Assembly (NCBI RefSeq): GCF_039555335.1
Contig: NC_092637.1
Coordinates: 42,362,990-42,426,989 of the forward strand
DNA: 64,000 nt
DNA from: Amphiura filiformis
Taxonomy: Eukaryota; Echinodermata; Ophiuroidea; Amphilepidida; Amphiuridae
Direction of reading: 5' to 3'
Part shown: in pieces, positions 34,289 through 44,074 of the stretch
Position numbering within the stretch: the stretch's first letter is position 1
Layout of the letters: the number at the start of each line of letters is the position of its first letter
Translations under genes and position numbers: made by a program
The notes under the pieces: model-generated
The model's database searches: none
What the model saw: only the letters and a program-made list of their open reading frames with translations
What the model was told of the DNA's origin: nothing

Positions 34289-34555
34289 TGAATTCTGACC
34301 ATAGTTAACAACGTCCGATTTTGGTGTCTAATTATATGTTTTCTTGCATGGGAAATACTACGCAACTTAAAAAACTGTACAAGGAACCGATGACCTCCTT
34401 ATTACAATATGGATGCTTTTGGCAGCCATGTTGCAAAAGAGGGTCATCGGTTCCTTGTATAGTTTTTTAATTTGCTTAGTTGTATTTCTCATGCAAGAAA
34501 ACATATAATTAGACACCAAAATTACCAAAATCAGACGTTGTTAACTATGGTCAGA
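34289..34555. mobile_element. Fold-back element with ~115-bp arms in PhyH-A intron 5
   Basis: The left arm contains TTCTGACCATAGTTAACAAC, GGTGTCTAATTATATGTTTT and ACAAGGAACCGATGACC; the right arm has their complements in reverse order, ending GTTGTTAACTATGGTCAGAA. The centre is a short stretch near 34,400-34,435. Copy B's intron 5 lacks it. Confidence 0.9.
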
Positions 34556-34559
34556 ATTC

Positions 34560-34830
34560 CTGGACCATGTAGGCCTATTAGCCAGCAAATTCAAGGACGC
34601 TATCATGTTCTTTACCACACTGGAAGAGGAAACCCGAAAGACAGCACGGGGTGTTTTGTAAATTTCATCGCCTGTTGGGTGATCTTTGATGGAATGCTGC
34701 AGCCAGGCCAAGTTGTTTCAATGGTCTTAGATTGCAGCAGTTGCTGGGAACTTGTGGTTGCCTGCTCCGCAGTCTAATGATAATGATGATGAAGGACTCG
34801 CTCTCATCAAGAACCACAACACACTTGTTT
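34560..34830. other. Intron segment conserved between PhyH-A and PhyH-B
   Basis: GGACCATGTAGG, GAAGAGGAAAC, TTGGGTGATCTTTGATGGAATG and CAAGTTGTTTCAATGGT recur in order at 58,577-58,850 in copy B. The frames contain stops in both copies, so this is shared ancestral intron sequence, possibly an old repeat remnant. Confidence 0.6.
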
Positions 34831-35447
34831 CGTGTTTTTCTTTTTATTTATCATATATTACGTTATTTTTTCCTTTCCCGTGCATAGGTTTTGTCTGGCT
34901 CGCACCTGTGCGGTCGAGTGGATCATGTTAAAGTCGGTGATCAGTTGATGATAGAACACGAGAGACTACAAAAAATGGAAGATCAGTTGAAGCATTATCA
35001 GGTGCCACTGGACCCGGGTGATGCTGCCTTTACTCACGGTAAGATTGGCACAGGGAACCTCTCCCCGGACCTCTCCCAATGAATATCGCACTAGTTCAAG
35101 CGACTTTCAATCACTTATAGTAAACCATTTTAGCTCATTTTGTCTGTTTGGGACAAATTGAAACTTTGATAACCATGACAACCCCATCATAACAGCAACA
35201 AAAGTTGATGTCTATCATTATTATAATTCGTTTTGCTGTGATTCCCGCATAATACCAGACTACAAAAAACCGTCGTCGATCGCAGGTGCAATGGAAAACT
35301 CGGAGCGAGATACCGAATAGTGTGCAACTTTACTAGTCTTATTACAAGGCTGCTTTATTACAAGGCTGCCTTGCCCCAACCCTAAACCCTAACCCTAAAT
35401 TCCGTAAACGAGGACTGGACTCAAGTCTAGCAAGTTGCACCCTATTC

Positions 35448-35877
35448 CACGGCTGTTTGATGTTTATAGACTAAATGCAAACTATAGATGGCGCTATTTA
35501 TCCTAAATCATATTTCTATAACCGCCATTAAAACAACTGGAATAGGTGAAACAAGCAACAAGGAAATTTTATAAACATATTTTATCAAACAATTAAAGGA
35601 ATTATTTGTATTAAAAGCTTGAAAGGGTAATTTCCAGTAACTAAATAGCGCCACCAATTTTGTCATTAATAGATACATTTTATATTCGAAAAAGCTTTAA
35701 AAATACTTCAAAAGTGAATAATTTTGTAAAAGAGGGGAAATTAAAGTTGAAAACGACTCAAAAGCATCTGTATACATTAGCACGATATCAATTTTAGCTG
35801 TTTAAGCCTAAAATTTGGTTATACATGATGTTTTGTTTGAAAAACTAATATATAAATGAGACCATCAAACAACCGTG
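35448..35877. mobile_element. 430-bp TIR element, family CACGGTTGTTTGATG, intact copy
   Basis: Ends CACGGCTGTTTGATG and CATCAAACAACCGTG. The internal order (GATGGCGCTATTTATCCTAA, ACCGCCATTAAAACA, TAGCGCCACCAATTT, GAGGGGAAATTAAAGTTG) is shared with the copy at 39.19-40.25 kb. It lies in PhyH-A intron 6 and is non-coding. Confidence 0.88.
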
Positions 35878-36271
35878 ATTCGGTAAATTGTAGACTACCG
35901 AAAACGGCTTACCCGGTCCCATAGTCACATCGTTGATTTCTTCATGACGTCAACTTTTAGGTCAAATCTGTCTCGTTCGAAGGAACTCACCGCTTAAGTT
36001 GGTTTTTGCGGAATATCAATTTTAAACGTCTTATTTTCTCAAAAAAGGAGTCATTTTCATTGCCCTCAAAATATTAGCTTGCCAATGATATGATGTTGTC
36101 CTAGCAATATATATATGTGACGTGTCATGTCAAACGCAGACACTTTTGGGCAGGTTATCAATTTGGTTTTTACATATCTTAAATATAGAGATATTTTGCT
36201 CCACAACGCTGTTTTCCCAAATAAAATCGGACATTCCTAAGCGAAGATATTGAGTTCGCAAGTTAGAGTAT

Positions 36272-38673
36272 TATCCCTGGTTAAAAATAAGTACAAATAA
36301 AGTATACTTTATGTGTACTTTTTTGTACTTTTATTATACTTTTTCAGTGAAAAGTACAATTAAAGTATACTTAGAATGTACTTTTTCTACCCTTTGCTAA
36401 AATTTTTTGTACTTTTAATATACTTTTTCTATACTTTATTTGTACTTTTCTTTGACTCCAAAGTTTTTGCCCATCATCAAGTACTTTATTTGTACTTTTC
36501 TGTACTTAATTTGTACTTTTCTTGGACTTAAACTTTTTTGGACCTCATGAAATGTACTTTTAATGTACTTTTTCAGACTCAGACATTTTTCAACAGCACC
36601 ATTGTACTTAATTTGTACTTTTCTGGGACTTAAACATTTAGGAGGTCACCAACTGTACTTTTAATATACTTTTTAGTGTACTTAATTTGTACTTTTCTTG
36701 GATTAGTCATTTGACCTCATATGCAAATTGGTCACATGACAATATTGTTGTGGATTTGAAAAATAACTGTCATTCTGTTTGGAGCTGTTTTTGACATGAC
36801 ATATTAAGATGGGAGCTCTCATTTTGTGGATTTTACACTTGGATATATGCTATGACTTGAATTTCTGATTGCATTCAATGGACACAAAAGAAGGTACTAT
36901 GCATTTGTTATTGTTTAAGATATTGTGTACACCAAGAAATGCCATATAATGCTGATAATTGAGTAAGCTTACACACTCATTCAGCACATTCATGAGTGCC
37001 CATGCAGGCAACATACAACACTGCTGAATTCTGCAGATGTATACATTGTTGGTGTATACCCAATATGGACAATGGTATAATGTGCTATGTTTAGGTAATT
37101 CAATAACCTCAACGATAGACATTGACAACTCTCTGTTGCATGGCATCACAAGACTCAACTGCACAGACTATAGGCTACAGATAATTTAAAACATAAGTGC
37201 TGCCAGACTTGCATGCATGAACTACCTACATAAAACCACATTACACCTGTTTTTACATGACCTGCATTGGCTACTTTTGAACAAAGAATTTTGTTGTCTA
37301 CAAGACTTTGTATAGACGAATCCAATTTCACGCATTCCTACACCTTAGTGGCAGCCATGGCTGGGTCCCCGCTGAGTATATTTCACCTGAAATGTGAAAT
37401 GATGCGTCCTTGGCGGGAATTATAAACTGCATTCCATCACCCGTGTTACACGTATAAAGAATGATGAAAGTTTACAATACAATACAATATAACATCGATT
37501 TTTTAAGCAGCTTTAATCCATGCACCCAATTGGGCAGTCACAACACCAGCTTGGTGCGCCAGGGACCCAGTAATGGCCGACCAAATCCTGACCATGACTT
37601 GGCTCGTTGGATATTCGTCTATATATCAGCTCCAGAATAATTAATTGTGTAGAACTGTATATTCACCAGCTCATAATCTCCATTCTGCTACACAAGGACT
37701 TCTTCAAGAAACATGTTGCCAGAAACCAGTGGGTCAGCAGATCATTTCATGTTTCAGCTGCAAACATTTGGAACAATAACCTGCCATTTTCAGTTCGCTT
37801 TACCAAGAACATAATTGTGTTATTTTAAAGCAAAATTAACTTGTAAACACATTTTTAAACATGCCTATGCCCGGCTTGATGCATGAACATCTCAACATTG
37901 ATCTGAGTTTATAGTTACATGTATTATAGTATTGTTTGCAGTATTGTACAATTTGTTGTCCCTGAGCATCTTTTGACGGACACAAGTGCTCTAGTATTAA
38001 GTGTACAATATTATTATTAATTAAGGAGGTGTTGCAATAATGTGCCCGGAGGGAGGGACAAGGCATTTAACCTTGACATATGTTGTGTTACCTGGACAAG
38101 AAAGCAACCAGGATAGTTAAAAAAATTAAAAAATATATTCTTTTTCTAATTTCTTACAAGACAAATTTTCAAATTTAATCGTATGTTAAGTATAATTTAT
38201 TAAGCCATATGTAGAGCATGGTATACTTTATTTGGCCATTTGAAAAGTATACTTTATTGGGCCATGTGAAAAGTATACTTTATTTGGCCATGTGATAAGT
38301 ATACTTTTCACAAGACCAAAAAAAGTATACTTTTCATATGGCCAAATAAAGTATACTTTTCATATTGCTAAATAAAGTATACTGTACTTTTTATGTACTT
38401 TTAAACAATGTACTTTTTGGAACGCGAAATAAGTACATTTAAAGTATTCAAAAGTATACTTTTCACACAGCCAAATAAAGTATACTTTTCCTATGGCTGA
38501 AAAGTATACTTTTTATGTACTTTTCACCTGCTGGTACTTTTACTGTACTTTTCTTTTCAATTGTACTTTTTTTATACTTTAAATGTACTTATTTCGCGTT
38601 CCAAATAAGTACATTTGTTAAAAGTACATAAAAAGTACAGTACTTTTTTTGTACTTGTTTTTAACCAGGGATA
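36272..38673. mobile_element. 2.4-kb inner element with GTACTTTT-rich ends
   Basis: Ends TATCCCTGGTTAAAAATAAG and its near-complement TTTTTAACCAGGGATA. TA on both sides suggests a TA target duplication. For about 450 bp on the left and 450 bp on the right the DNA is dominated by GTACTTTT, AAAGTATACTTTT and AAGTACA words in both orientations (over 40 by eye). The middle carries a degraded LINE fragment and otherwise no gene. Such dense sub-terminal repeats usually serve as transposase binding sites, but the transposase is absent. Confidence 0.82.
37240..37830 (+). pseudogene. LINE reverse transcriptase C-terminal remnant inside the 2.4-kb element
   Basis: The degraded pattern TPVFT-x-PALATFEQRI / DLHWLLLNKEF near 37,250-37,320 and RSFHVSAANIWNNNLPFSVR at about 37,735-37,800 match the RSFSVAAPxLWNSLP end of LINE proteins. 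Stops and frameshifts are abundant. Confidence 0.6.
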
Positions 38674-39193
38674 CAATTGGAAATTAAGATATTGGCCTTT
38701 AAAAATATTATTGACAATGTTGAGAGTAGGAATTACCTTGAAAAATGTCTCAAAAAACTGAAACTCTCAGACAATATTTTAAACATTAATAACAACACAA
38801 ATTCGCAACAAACCCAAATTGTGAAAAAAAATCACCCCGGGCAGATTTTTGGCTATTTCTCCATTTACGATCCTGCCCAAAAGTGTCTGCTTTTGACATG
38901 ACACGTCGAGGGGCATAAAACCTAGCACTACGGCCATGTTAGTACCTATTAAAATACATCCAAAGGTCAGAGGGAAATTAATGACGTGTCACTGGAGCTG
39001 GAATAAAGAATAGCAGTATTAAGCTAGAGGTCAAAATAGTGGACAAGCAAATCTTGAATCAGGGCACTATACCCTCATCTCTGGTACCGCCTACCATGCC
39101 TACCTCACCTCCCTCCTTCTCCCCCAAGATGCATGGCCCATATCAAGCCCATATCTAACCCATCCACTATCGTAGATTTGTACATCAAGGGAT

Positions 39194-40247
39194 CACGGTT
39201 GTTTGATGTATATAGAATTGGCTTCATTATTAACTAAATGCAAACTACAGATGGCGCTATTGATCCTAAGTCATATTTCTTTATTTGCAAGGGTTATGTG
39301 ATTAATACCGCCATTAAAACAGCTGGAATAGGTGAAACAAGCAACAAGGACATTTTATAAACATATTTTATCAAACAATAAAGGGAATTATTTGTATTAA
39401 AAGCTTGAAAGGGTAATTTCCAGTAACTAAATAGCGCCACCAATTTCGTCATTAATACATATAAGTGATCCTGTGCCATATACTGGGGTACCCAAAAAGG
39501 TGGCTTTGTTACATTTTGATGTGCAGTTTGGATTTCAAAACACTGTCTCTTGAGTATTCCTTCACTTAGAAGATTCAATTAGGTCTTAAATTAAGGCTAA
39601 TTTATTCTTTATTACTCATGTTTTTATCCTGTTTTAAAAGATTTTTCAATTATTTTCTTATGGCGTTTGGCATGAAATGTGCCAAGGGTGGCTGAGGATT
39701 AGGGGGAGGAGGATTAGGGGGAGGGATTCATATTGTAAATTTGATTTAAAACCCCTTTAAAAATTTGAAGCTAGTAAAAAATGTCTAAATGAACTCTCAG
39801 ACATCTAACCAAGTAAATAAATACAGAAGTTCATTTAAAAGACCAATACTTGCTCAGAATGAAGGTAAATGTGGAAAAAAGAGGAGGGGTTACATCCTCC
39901 CTACTTTGTGATTGTTTTTGCCTGCACACTCTCATTTTTTAACCGATTTCCATAAAAAAAGGTGTCAAAATGCTCAGAAGGATGAACCACTTCAAATAAG
40001 ATGTGTAGGTAAAATGTTTGAATCATTTCATTTTTTTACTATGTAACACAAAGGTACCCCAGGTTGTGACACAGGACCAAGTACAATAAAGGTGAATAAT
40101 TTTGTAAAAGAGGGGAAATTAAAGTTGAGAACGACTCAAATCTGTATACATTAACACGATATCACTTTTAGCTGTTTAAGCCAAAAATTTGGTTATACAT
40201 GATGTTTTGTTTGAAAAACTAATAAATGATCACATCAAACAACCGTG
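39194..40247. mobile_element. CACGGTTGTTTGATG-family TIR element with a nested insertion
   Basis: Second copy of the 430-bp family in intron 6 of PhyH-A, with ends CACGGTTGTTTGATG and CATCAAACAACCGTG. Its middle is interrupted by the element at about 39,461-40,084. Just upstream, CTATCGTAGATTTGTACATC then AAGGGAT is also present in copy B (60,632-60,661) without the insertion, marking the point where copy A gained the element. The right end lies 25 bp before the exon 7 acceptor. Confidence 0.85.
39461..40084. mobile_element. Nested ~620-bp TIR element
   Basis: The left end AAGTGATCCTGTGCC...GGGGTACC is opposed by GGTACCCC...GACACAGGACCAAGT. The interior includes GAGGATTAGGGGGAGG and no coding frame. 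It separates the two halves of the older surrounding element. Confidence 0.75.
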
Positions 40248-40402
40248 TTTCACAGTCATATTTCTATTCCAGGTAATCTGGTTCACCGAGCCCCGCAAAA
40301 CCATCATGAAACAAGGCGCTGGTGTTATGGAGTTGCTTATAGCGATACTCAAAACAAGTTTCCTCCATCTTACAAGCCACTGATTAAGGTATACGATTTA
40401 TA

Positions 40403-40587
40403 CGATTTAATCGTCGTTGTCGTCATCGTCGACGTCAATACTATCATCGTCATCATCATCCTCATCATCCTGACCATCATCACCAGTATATTGTGGTCGT
40501 CATCATTATCATTATCACATCATTATCATCGTCGTAGTCATCGTCATCGTCCTCATCATCATTATCACTGCACTTTGTCTTTACTTG

Positions 40588-40645
<58 letters not shown>
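40403..40645. repeat. TCATCG-type and (ATTG)n microsatellites in PhyH-A intron 7
   Basis: Irregular ATCGTC/ATCATC trinucleotide-like repeats (40,405-40,570) are followed by a near-pure ATTG run (about 40,590-40,645). Copy B has only a short stub of the first (ATCGTCGTTGTCGTC, 61,111). Confidence 0.9.
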
Positions 40646-40646
<1 letters not shown>

Positions 40647-41348
40647 GAATGGATCGATTGATTGGTTGATTTTTTTCACGTATATCTCTTCTGTAACTTC
40701 TGTTATCATGGTTATACGGAATATGTTTGATAAACATTATCAGTTTCATAAAATCATGATTATAGATACTAAATTGCAATTTTATATGTTTTACTACAGG
40801 TTGACGACGACGCCATTAAGAAGTGCGAAAAAATCTCAGACATCACCGGCAAAGAGTTCTTGAAAGAGTGATTAAATCAGCTATATTGATGTAGTCGGGG
40901 CTACTCGTAGTAGTCGTGTATTCGACAATTCGTTATTCTAGACTCGTAATTCCTATGGTTTGTCATTCTGAATCTTTGTCTGAACTACTACCTTTCTTAC
41001 AGACTCCCTGATTGGTTAATTACATCATGATAAAATCAATCAAGTAACCAATCAAGATAGAGCTTTTAAATCTTTTAGCAATTTTAAGCTTAATCGCTGC
41101 TTAATCCCCTTCAGCCCTATGGACTGTTCTTACCACATCTTTGATTGGCTCAATACATGATATAGCCCTCTTTGAAGCCAATCAAAATAGTTCTTAGAAG
41201 CCGATAATTCAGCCGGTAGTGCCTATAAGGTTAAAATAATACAATTAATTCCGAATTTTAGAATTATGAAACTTTGGAATATCAGGAAAATGTAGCTGGC
41301 TTGATCAATCAAAATAATAATGACGATGCTACTATACCATATTTCATC

Positions 41349-41470
41349 CTAATGAGGTAGTGACGTCAGTGCGCAATTCATTGGGCCGCAGGTTCAAATA
41401 ACGCACGTCGCACGCACTTAAAGACGTCGCATAGATGCGTGCGCGACATAGCTGCCTCAACGCGTTGCGT
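41349..41470. repeat. Small TIR element downstream of PhyH-A (TGACGTCA ends)
   Basis: GTGACGTCAGTGCGC faces GTTGACGTCACTGCCACATC, with CG-rich CGCACG words between. The homologous element downstream of copy B (61,869-62,101) shares ends and contains an extra 72-bp insertion. Confidence 0.65.
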
Positions 41471-41827
41471 TGACGTCACTGCCACATCAGAGTGAAAAAT
41501 GCTTTAGTCAGAAATATGTTTTAATTAAAGGTCGATTAGCTTCACGATGTGATCACCACGTTCATATTAACGAATCCAGGGTGACTATAACCTGGTCTCT
41601 TTTGTTTTATATAAAGGGCGACGTTGTCGCGTTTTGTGTCATTGCTGCCCGTGCTCGGCGAATCTCGCAGATCTCTCTTGGTACCAAAATAATCACCAAC
41701 ACCCAAAGGTTCTTAAAACCATAAGGAGCAAAATTGCAATTTAGCCAGAAAGCCTTAACTCTACTCCATAAAAATCCAGTTTGTCCTAATTTGAGCCTTA
41801 TGTTCCAAAGCAACACCTCTAGCAACA

Positions 41828-42285
41828 TAATTTCTCGGGCTTGCATCGTTTATTTCCGATCCTCGCATATATTAATTTGTGTTTCGCATTGTCTTACGCC
41901 CTGCCAGGGTGAAGCATATAGGCCGCCTCCTTCTTCATTATTTAATATATAATTGGCCGCTGAGACACAATGAGAGAGTTATCATGGGGACTTAAGTTGA
42001 GATTGCCCGAGTACCGACTGTGAATTCAGGTTGTACAGTGGTAAAGCTCTGGACCGGTAATCCAGCGACCGGGGTTCAATCCCCGCTGAGTCCTGATTTT
42101 TTCTCTCTCAATATTTTCATATGCCAGTTTGCTCGAGCCTCTATCACGTCATTTAAATTATAATTTCTCGGGCTTGCATCGTTTATTTCCGATCCTCGCA
42201 TATATTAATTTGTGTTTCGCATTGTCTTACGCCCTGCCAGGGTGAAGCATATAGACCGCCTCCTTCTTCATTATTTAACATAATA
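41828..42285. repeat. ~120-bp direct repeats (41,828-41,950; 42,163-42,285) flanking a tRNA-like sequence
   Basis: TTTCTCGGGCTTGCATCG, TTTATTTCCGATCCTCGCAT and GCCCTGCCAGGGTGAAGCAT occur in both blocks with a single difference visible (AGGCCG against AGACCG). About 210 bp with a tRNA-like sequence lies between. Confidence 0.9.
42022..42094 (+). tRNA. tRNA-like sequence, anticodon loop would read GGT (Thr)
   Basis: GAATTCA/TGAGTCC forms an acceptor with one mismatch. CTGGA/TCCAG is a perfect five-pair anticodon stem around CCGGTAA (anticodon GGT). GGGG/CCCC closes a TTCAATC T-loop, and the A-box-like part is GTACAGTGG. The D-arm is weak. The sequence continues into T-rich DNA as a SINE would, and the surroundings are repetitive, so a tRNA-derived repeat is at least as likely as a working tRNA-Thr. 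Confidence 0.4.
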
Positions 42286-42742
42286 CACTCTTAGAAAAAA
42301 AAAAGTGCAACTTTTTTTCAGATTCAAATTCAGATTTTATTTTCCATAACAAATCAATATACAGTTCAATAAGTTGATCAATAAAATAAGTATGTCTGCA
42401 ATCATAGATTGAATACAATACCGATATTTTCAAAGCTACTAATCTTACAGGTGCGAGTGATCAGCATGATATGGTTCAATGCAGAGGTACCATGTGAACG
42501 TACAAGTGCAGCGTGGTGAAACATACCGATTGGCACCAGTTTCACAACTCTACTTTATATACTGTGAGGTGTGTGCGATTATAATAATGTAATGTATGTT
42601 TGTTTATAAACAATATTTATCAAATCTAAGTTATTGCATATAGTATTAAATCCCTTAGTATTAGAGAATAAATCTTAATATTTATTCATATCTTAATTAC
42701 ATATTTACAACACAATCATCTCTCATTTTGGGAGTTCTTGGT

Positions 42743-42758
42743 GGCTCTGAAAAGAGCC
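42743..42758 (-). promoter_or_regulatory. Histone-type 3' stem-loop downstream of UNC93 terminal exon (copy 1)
   Basis: On the minus strand the sequence is AAC-GGCTCTTTTCAGAGCC-ACC, with a six-pair stem and TTTT-type loop exactly as in replication-dependent histone mRNAs, including the flanking AAC and ACC. It lies 167 bp past the UNC93 stop (42,926). Just upstream on the same strand, 42,780-42,803 reads SKKTAKTK-stop, like the tail of an H2A. An AATAAA (42,681-42,686) lies downstream. Confidence 0.75.
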
Positions 42759-42925
42759 GTTTGTATATGGGATAGAAGTCTATTTCGTCTTGGCGGTCTT
42801 CTTGGAAATAATAATTACATAGGCCTATAGCTGACAAAGAAGTCGGAACATGACCTGATGACGCGCCTTACGTGTTTCGTCGTAAGTTCCACATTATTGC
42901 ATTATATAAATTCGACCTCGTTTGA

Positions 42926-43230
42926 TCACATTGAAGTTAATTCAACTTTGTCACCAGTTGCTTCTTGTTTTTCCTGAACTTCTTCCGTTCCTGTTTCTTT
43001 TTGAACTGGTGTTTTATACACAGATTCCTCGTGTCGTATTCTCCATTCCAGAAGATAGTAAAGACCCATTCCTAAGCACAGAATCCCAAGAAGTGCACTC
43101 AACGTATAGGACACGCACATAAAGTCTGGTATGCTGAACGCAAAGGCTAGAGAATATGCTATTGCTTGCCAAAAACGGAAATTCGCGAAGGCTGGTTCCT
43201 GGTCCTTGGGAAATAGCACTCCAAAGAAAG
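42926..43230 (-). CDS. Duplicate terminal exon of the UNC93-like gene
   Basis: A second, nearly identical copy of the last coding exon (44,466-44,770), 1,540 bp further downstream, with intact splice acceptor (TTTGAACAG before CTTTC) and stop. It encodes the last membrane segments and the cytoplasmic tail; the only amino-acid change seen is Glu for Val in EKQ(E/V)ATGD. It could serve as an alternative last exon, giving almost the same protein with a different mRNA end, or it may be an unused by-product of the tandem duplication. Confidence 0.8.
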
Positions 43231-43249
43231 CTGTTCAAATGAATTTGAA

Positions 43250-43970
43250 ATAGAATAAATTGATATAAAGTAAAAATATGTAATAAGTCAGAATTATTGG
43301 GATTCAGAAAAGGTATAGTTTGACATAATCTCCGATCTCCAGTTCTTGAGTTATAGGCATAAAGGTCAAATGTCAAATTTTGGTCTCTATAATTGTTCAC
43401 GTAGGTAAAAATAAATAAAATATGCTCCGATTTTGACCAAAGTGGTCTCGAATTGTTCCGCTTGAAAAAACATTTTACCCAAAGAAAAGTTTGCCATATC
43501 TCAGGTGTTTCGTAACCTGATAACAGGGCAAAAAATCATAGCCCATTGGATTTTGTTTAGCTTGATCGAGCTTGATATATTTTGTGATGTTACCCGGGTA
43601 AGATATAGCAAACAATTATTTGTTTTAAATATAGTTCCAAGCGGAACAACTTGAGATCACGTTGAAGCCTATAACTCAAGAACTGTACATCTGAGATGGG
43701 TAAACCTATGAATCCTAATAATAAATGGAATACATAGAAGGTTTTTTTTTTAAATTTATATATTCGCCCAATTTTGAAATTTGAGCTCTGCATTAGTGGC
43801 CATTTTGAACATGTGCAAATTCCGTGTCCTTTTTAGATATGTTGGTCAGGAGGGTGTGTGGAGTCACTCGCAAGCAAAAACATCAGTGTTCCAATTTTAC
43901 ACTGTCCATGATCTTACACAAGGTCCCGAGCACACACTGTCCTCACTTTTGCGATCGAAGTAGCGCCTCT
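43250..43970. repeat. Fold-back sequence in the UNC93 3' duplication (family shared with 48.0-49.0 kb)
   Basis: TTGGGATTCAGAAAAGGTAT and CAGTTCTTGAGTTATAGGC on the left are opposed by GCCTATAACTCAAGAACTG and ATGAATCCTAATAATAAATG on the right. The 44,790-45,510 stretch is its duplicate. GGATTCAGAAAAGTATGGTTTGACA at 48.4 kb shows the same family. Confidence 0.75.
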
Positions 43971-44074
43971 CTGAATTTGGTACTCTCAGGTTTTACTTGA
44001 AACAATCGAATAAATTTTGTCCGAAATATTAGATTTTAGGAACGTGATACATACAGTCTACTCTGAAGTACAAA

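Larger units (their letters stand above)
36121..38905. mobile_element. Outer TIR element (~380 bp) split by a 2.4-kb inner element
   Basis: The left end CGTGTCATGTCAAACGCAGA continuing CACTTTTGGGCAGG (36,121-36,154) is opposed by CCTGCCCAAAAGTGTCTGC then TTTTGACATGACACG (38,872-38,905). The inner element occupies 36,272-38,673. Without it the outer element would be about 383 bp, a plausible MITE length. Located in intron 6 of PhyH-A. Confidence 0.82.
28397..40871 (+). pseudogene. PhyH copy A: phytanoyl-CoA dioxygenase-like gene with frameshift
   Basis: Eight exons with canonical GT/AG borders: 28,397-28,496; 30,274-30,364; 31,396-31,605; 32,529-32,623; 33,292-33,382; 34,888-35,038; 40,273-40,388; 40,800-40,871. 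The exons match copy B closely and encode the same Fe(II)/2-oxoglutarate dioxygenase fold, including the H-x-D pair (WHQDY) in exon 4 and the distal His and Arg in exon 7. Exon 3 carries two extra bases relative to copy B (CGTCGCGAGAT against CGTCGAGAT, near 31,511-31,516), shifting the frame to a TGA at 31,529-31,531. As read, the product would stop before the catalytic residues, so I call it a pseudogene. All other exons, phases and the stop codon are preserved, so the lesion is recent or could be a sequence error. Unlike copy B it has an ATG at 28,397 in the conserved frame. Introns are swollen by many mobile elements. Confidence 0.85.
42539..44074. repeat. Unit 1 of a 1.54-kb tandem duplication containing the last UNC93 exon
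   Basis: Matches 44,075-45,616 over almost its whole length with few differences (for example GCTTCTTG against GCTACTTG in the exon). It contains the 3' flank with a histone-type stem-loop, a copy of the terminal exon and a fold-back sequence in the intron. The join lies inside the left inverted repeat of the element at 45,583-45,753 (...CTCTGAAGTACAAAG then TTTCACAACTC). Confidence 0.95.

Noticed and set aside
34472-34777. 101-aa frame in PhyH-A intron 5 as an extra exon
   Set aside because: The segment is shared with copy B, but neither copy keeps the same open frame and the flanking exon phases already join without it.
42022-42094. Confident functional tRNA-Thr
   Set aside because: Weak D-arm, acceptor mismatch and repeat context; kept only as a low-confidence tRNA-like feature.
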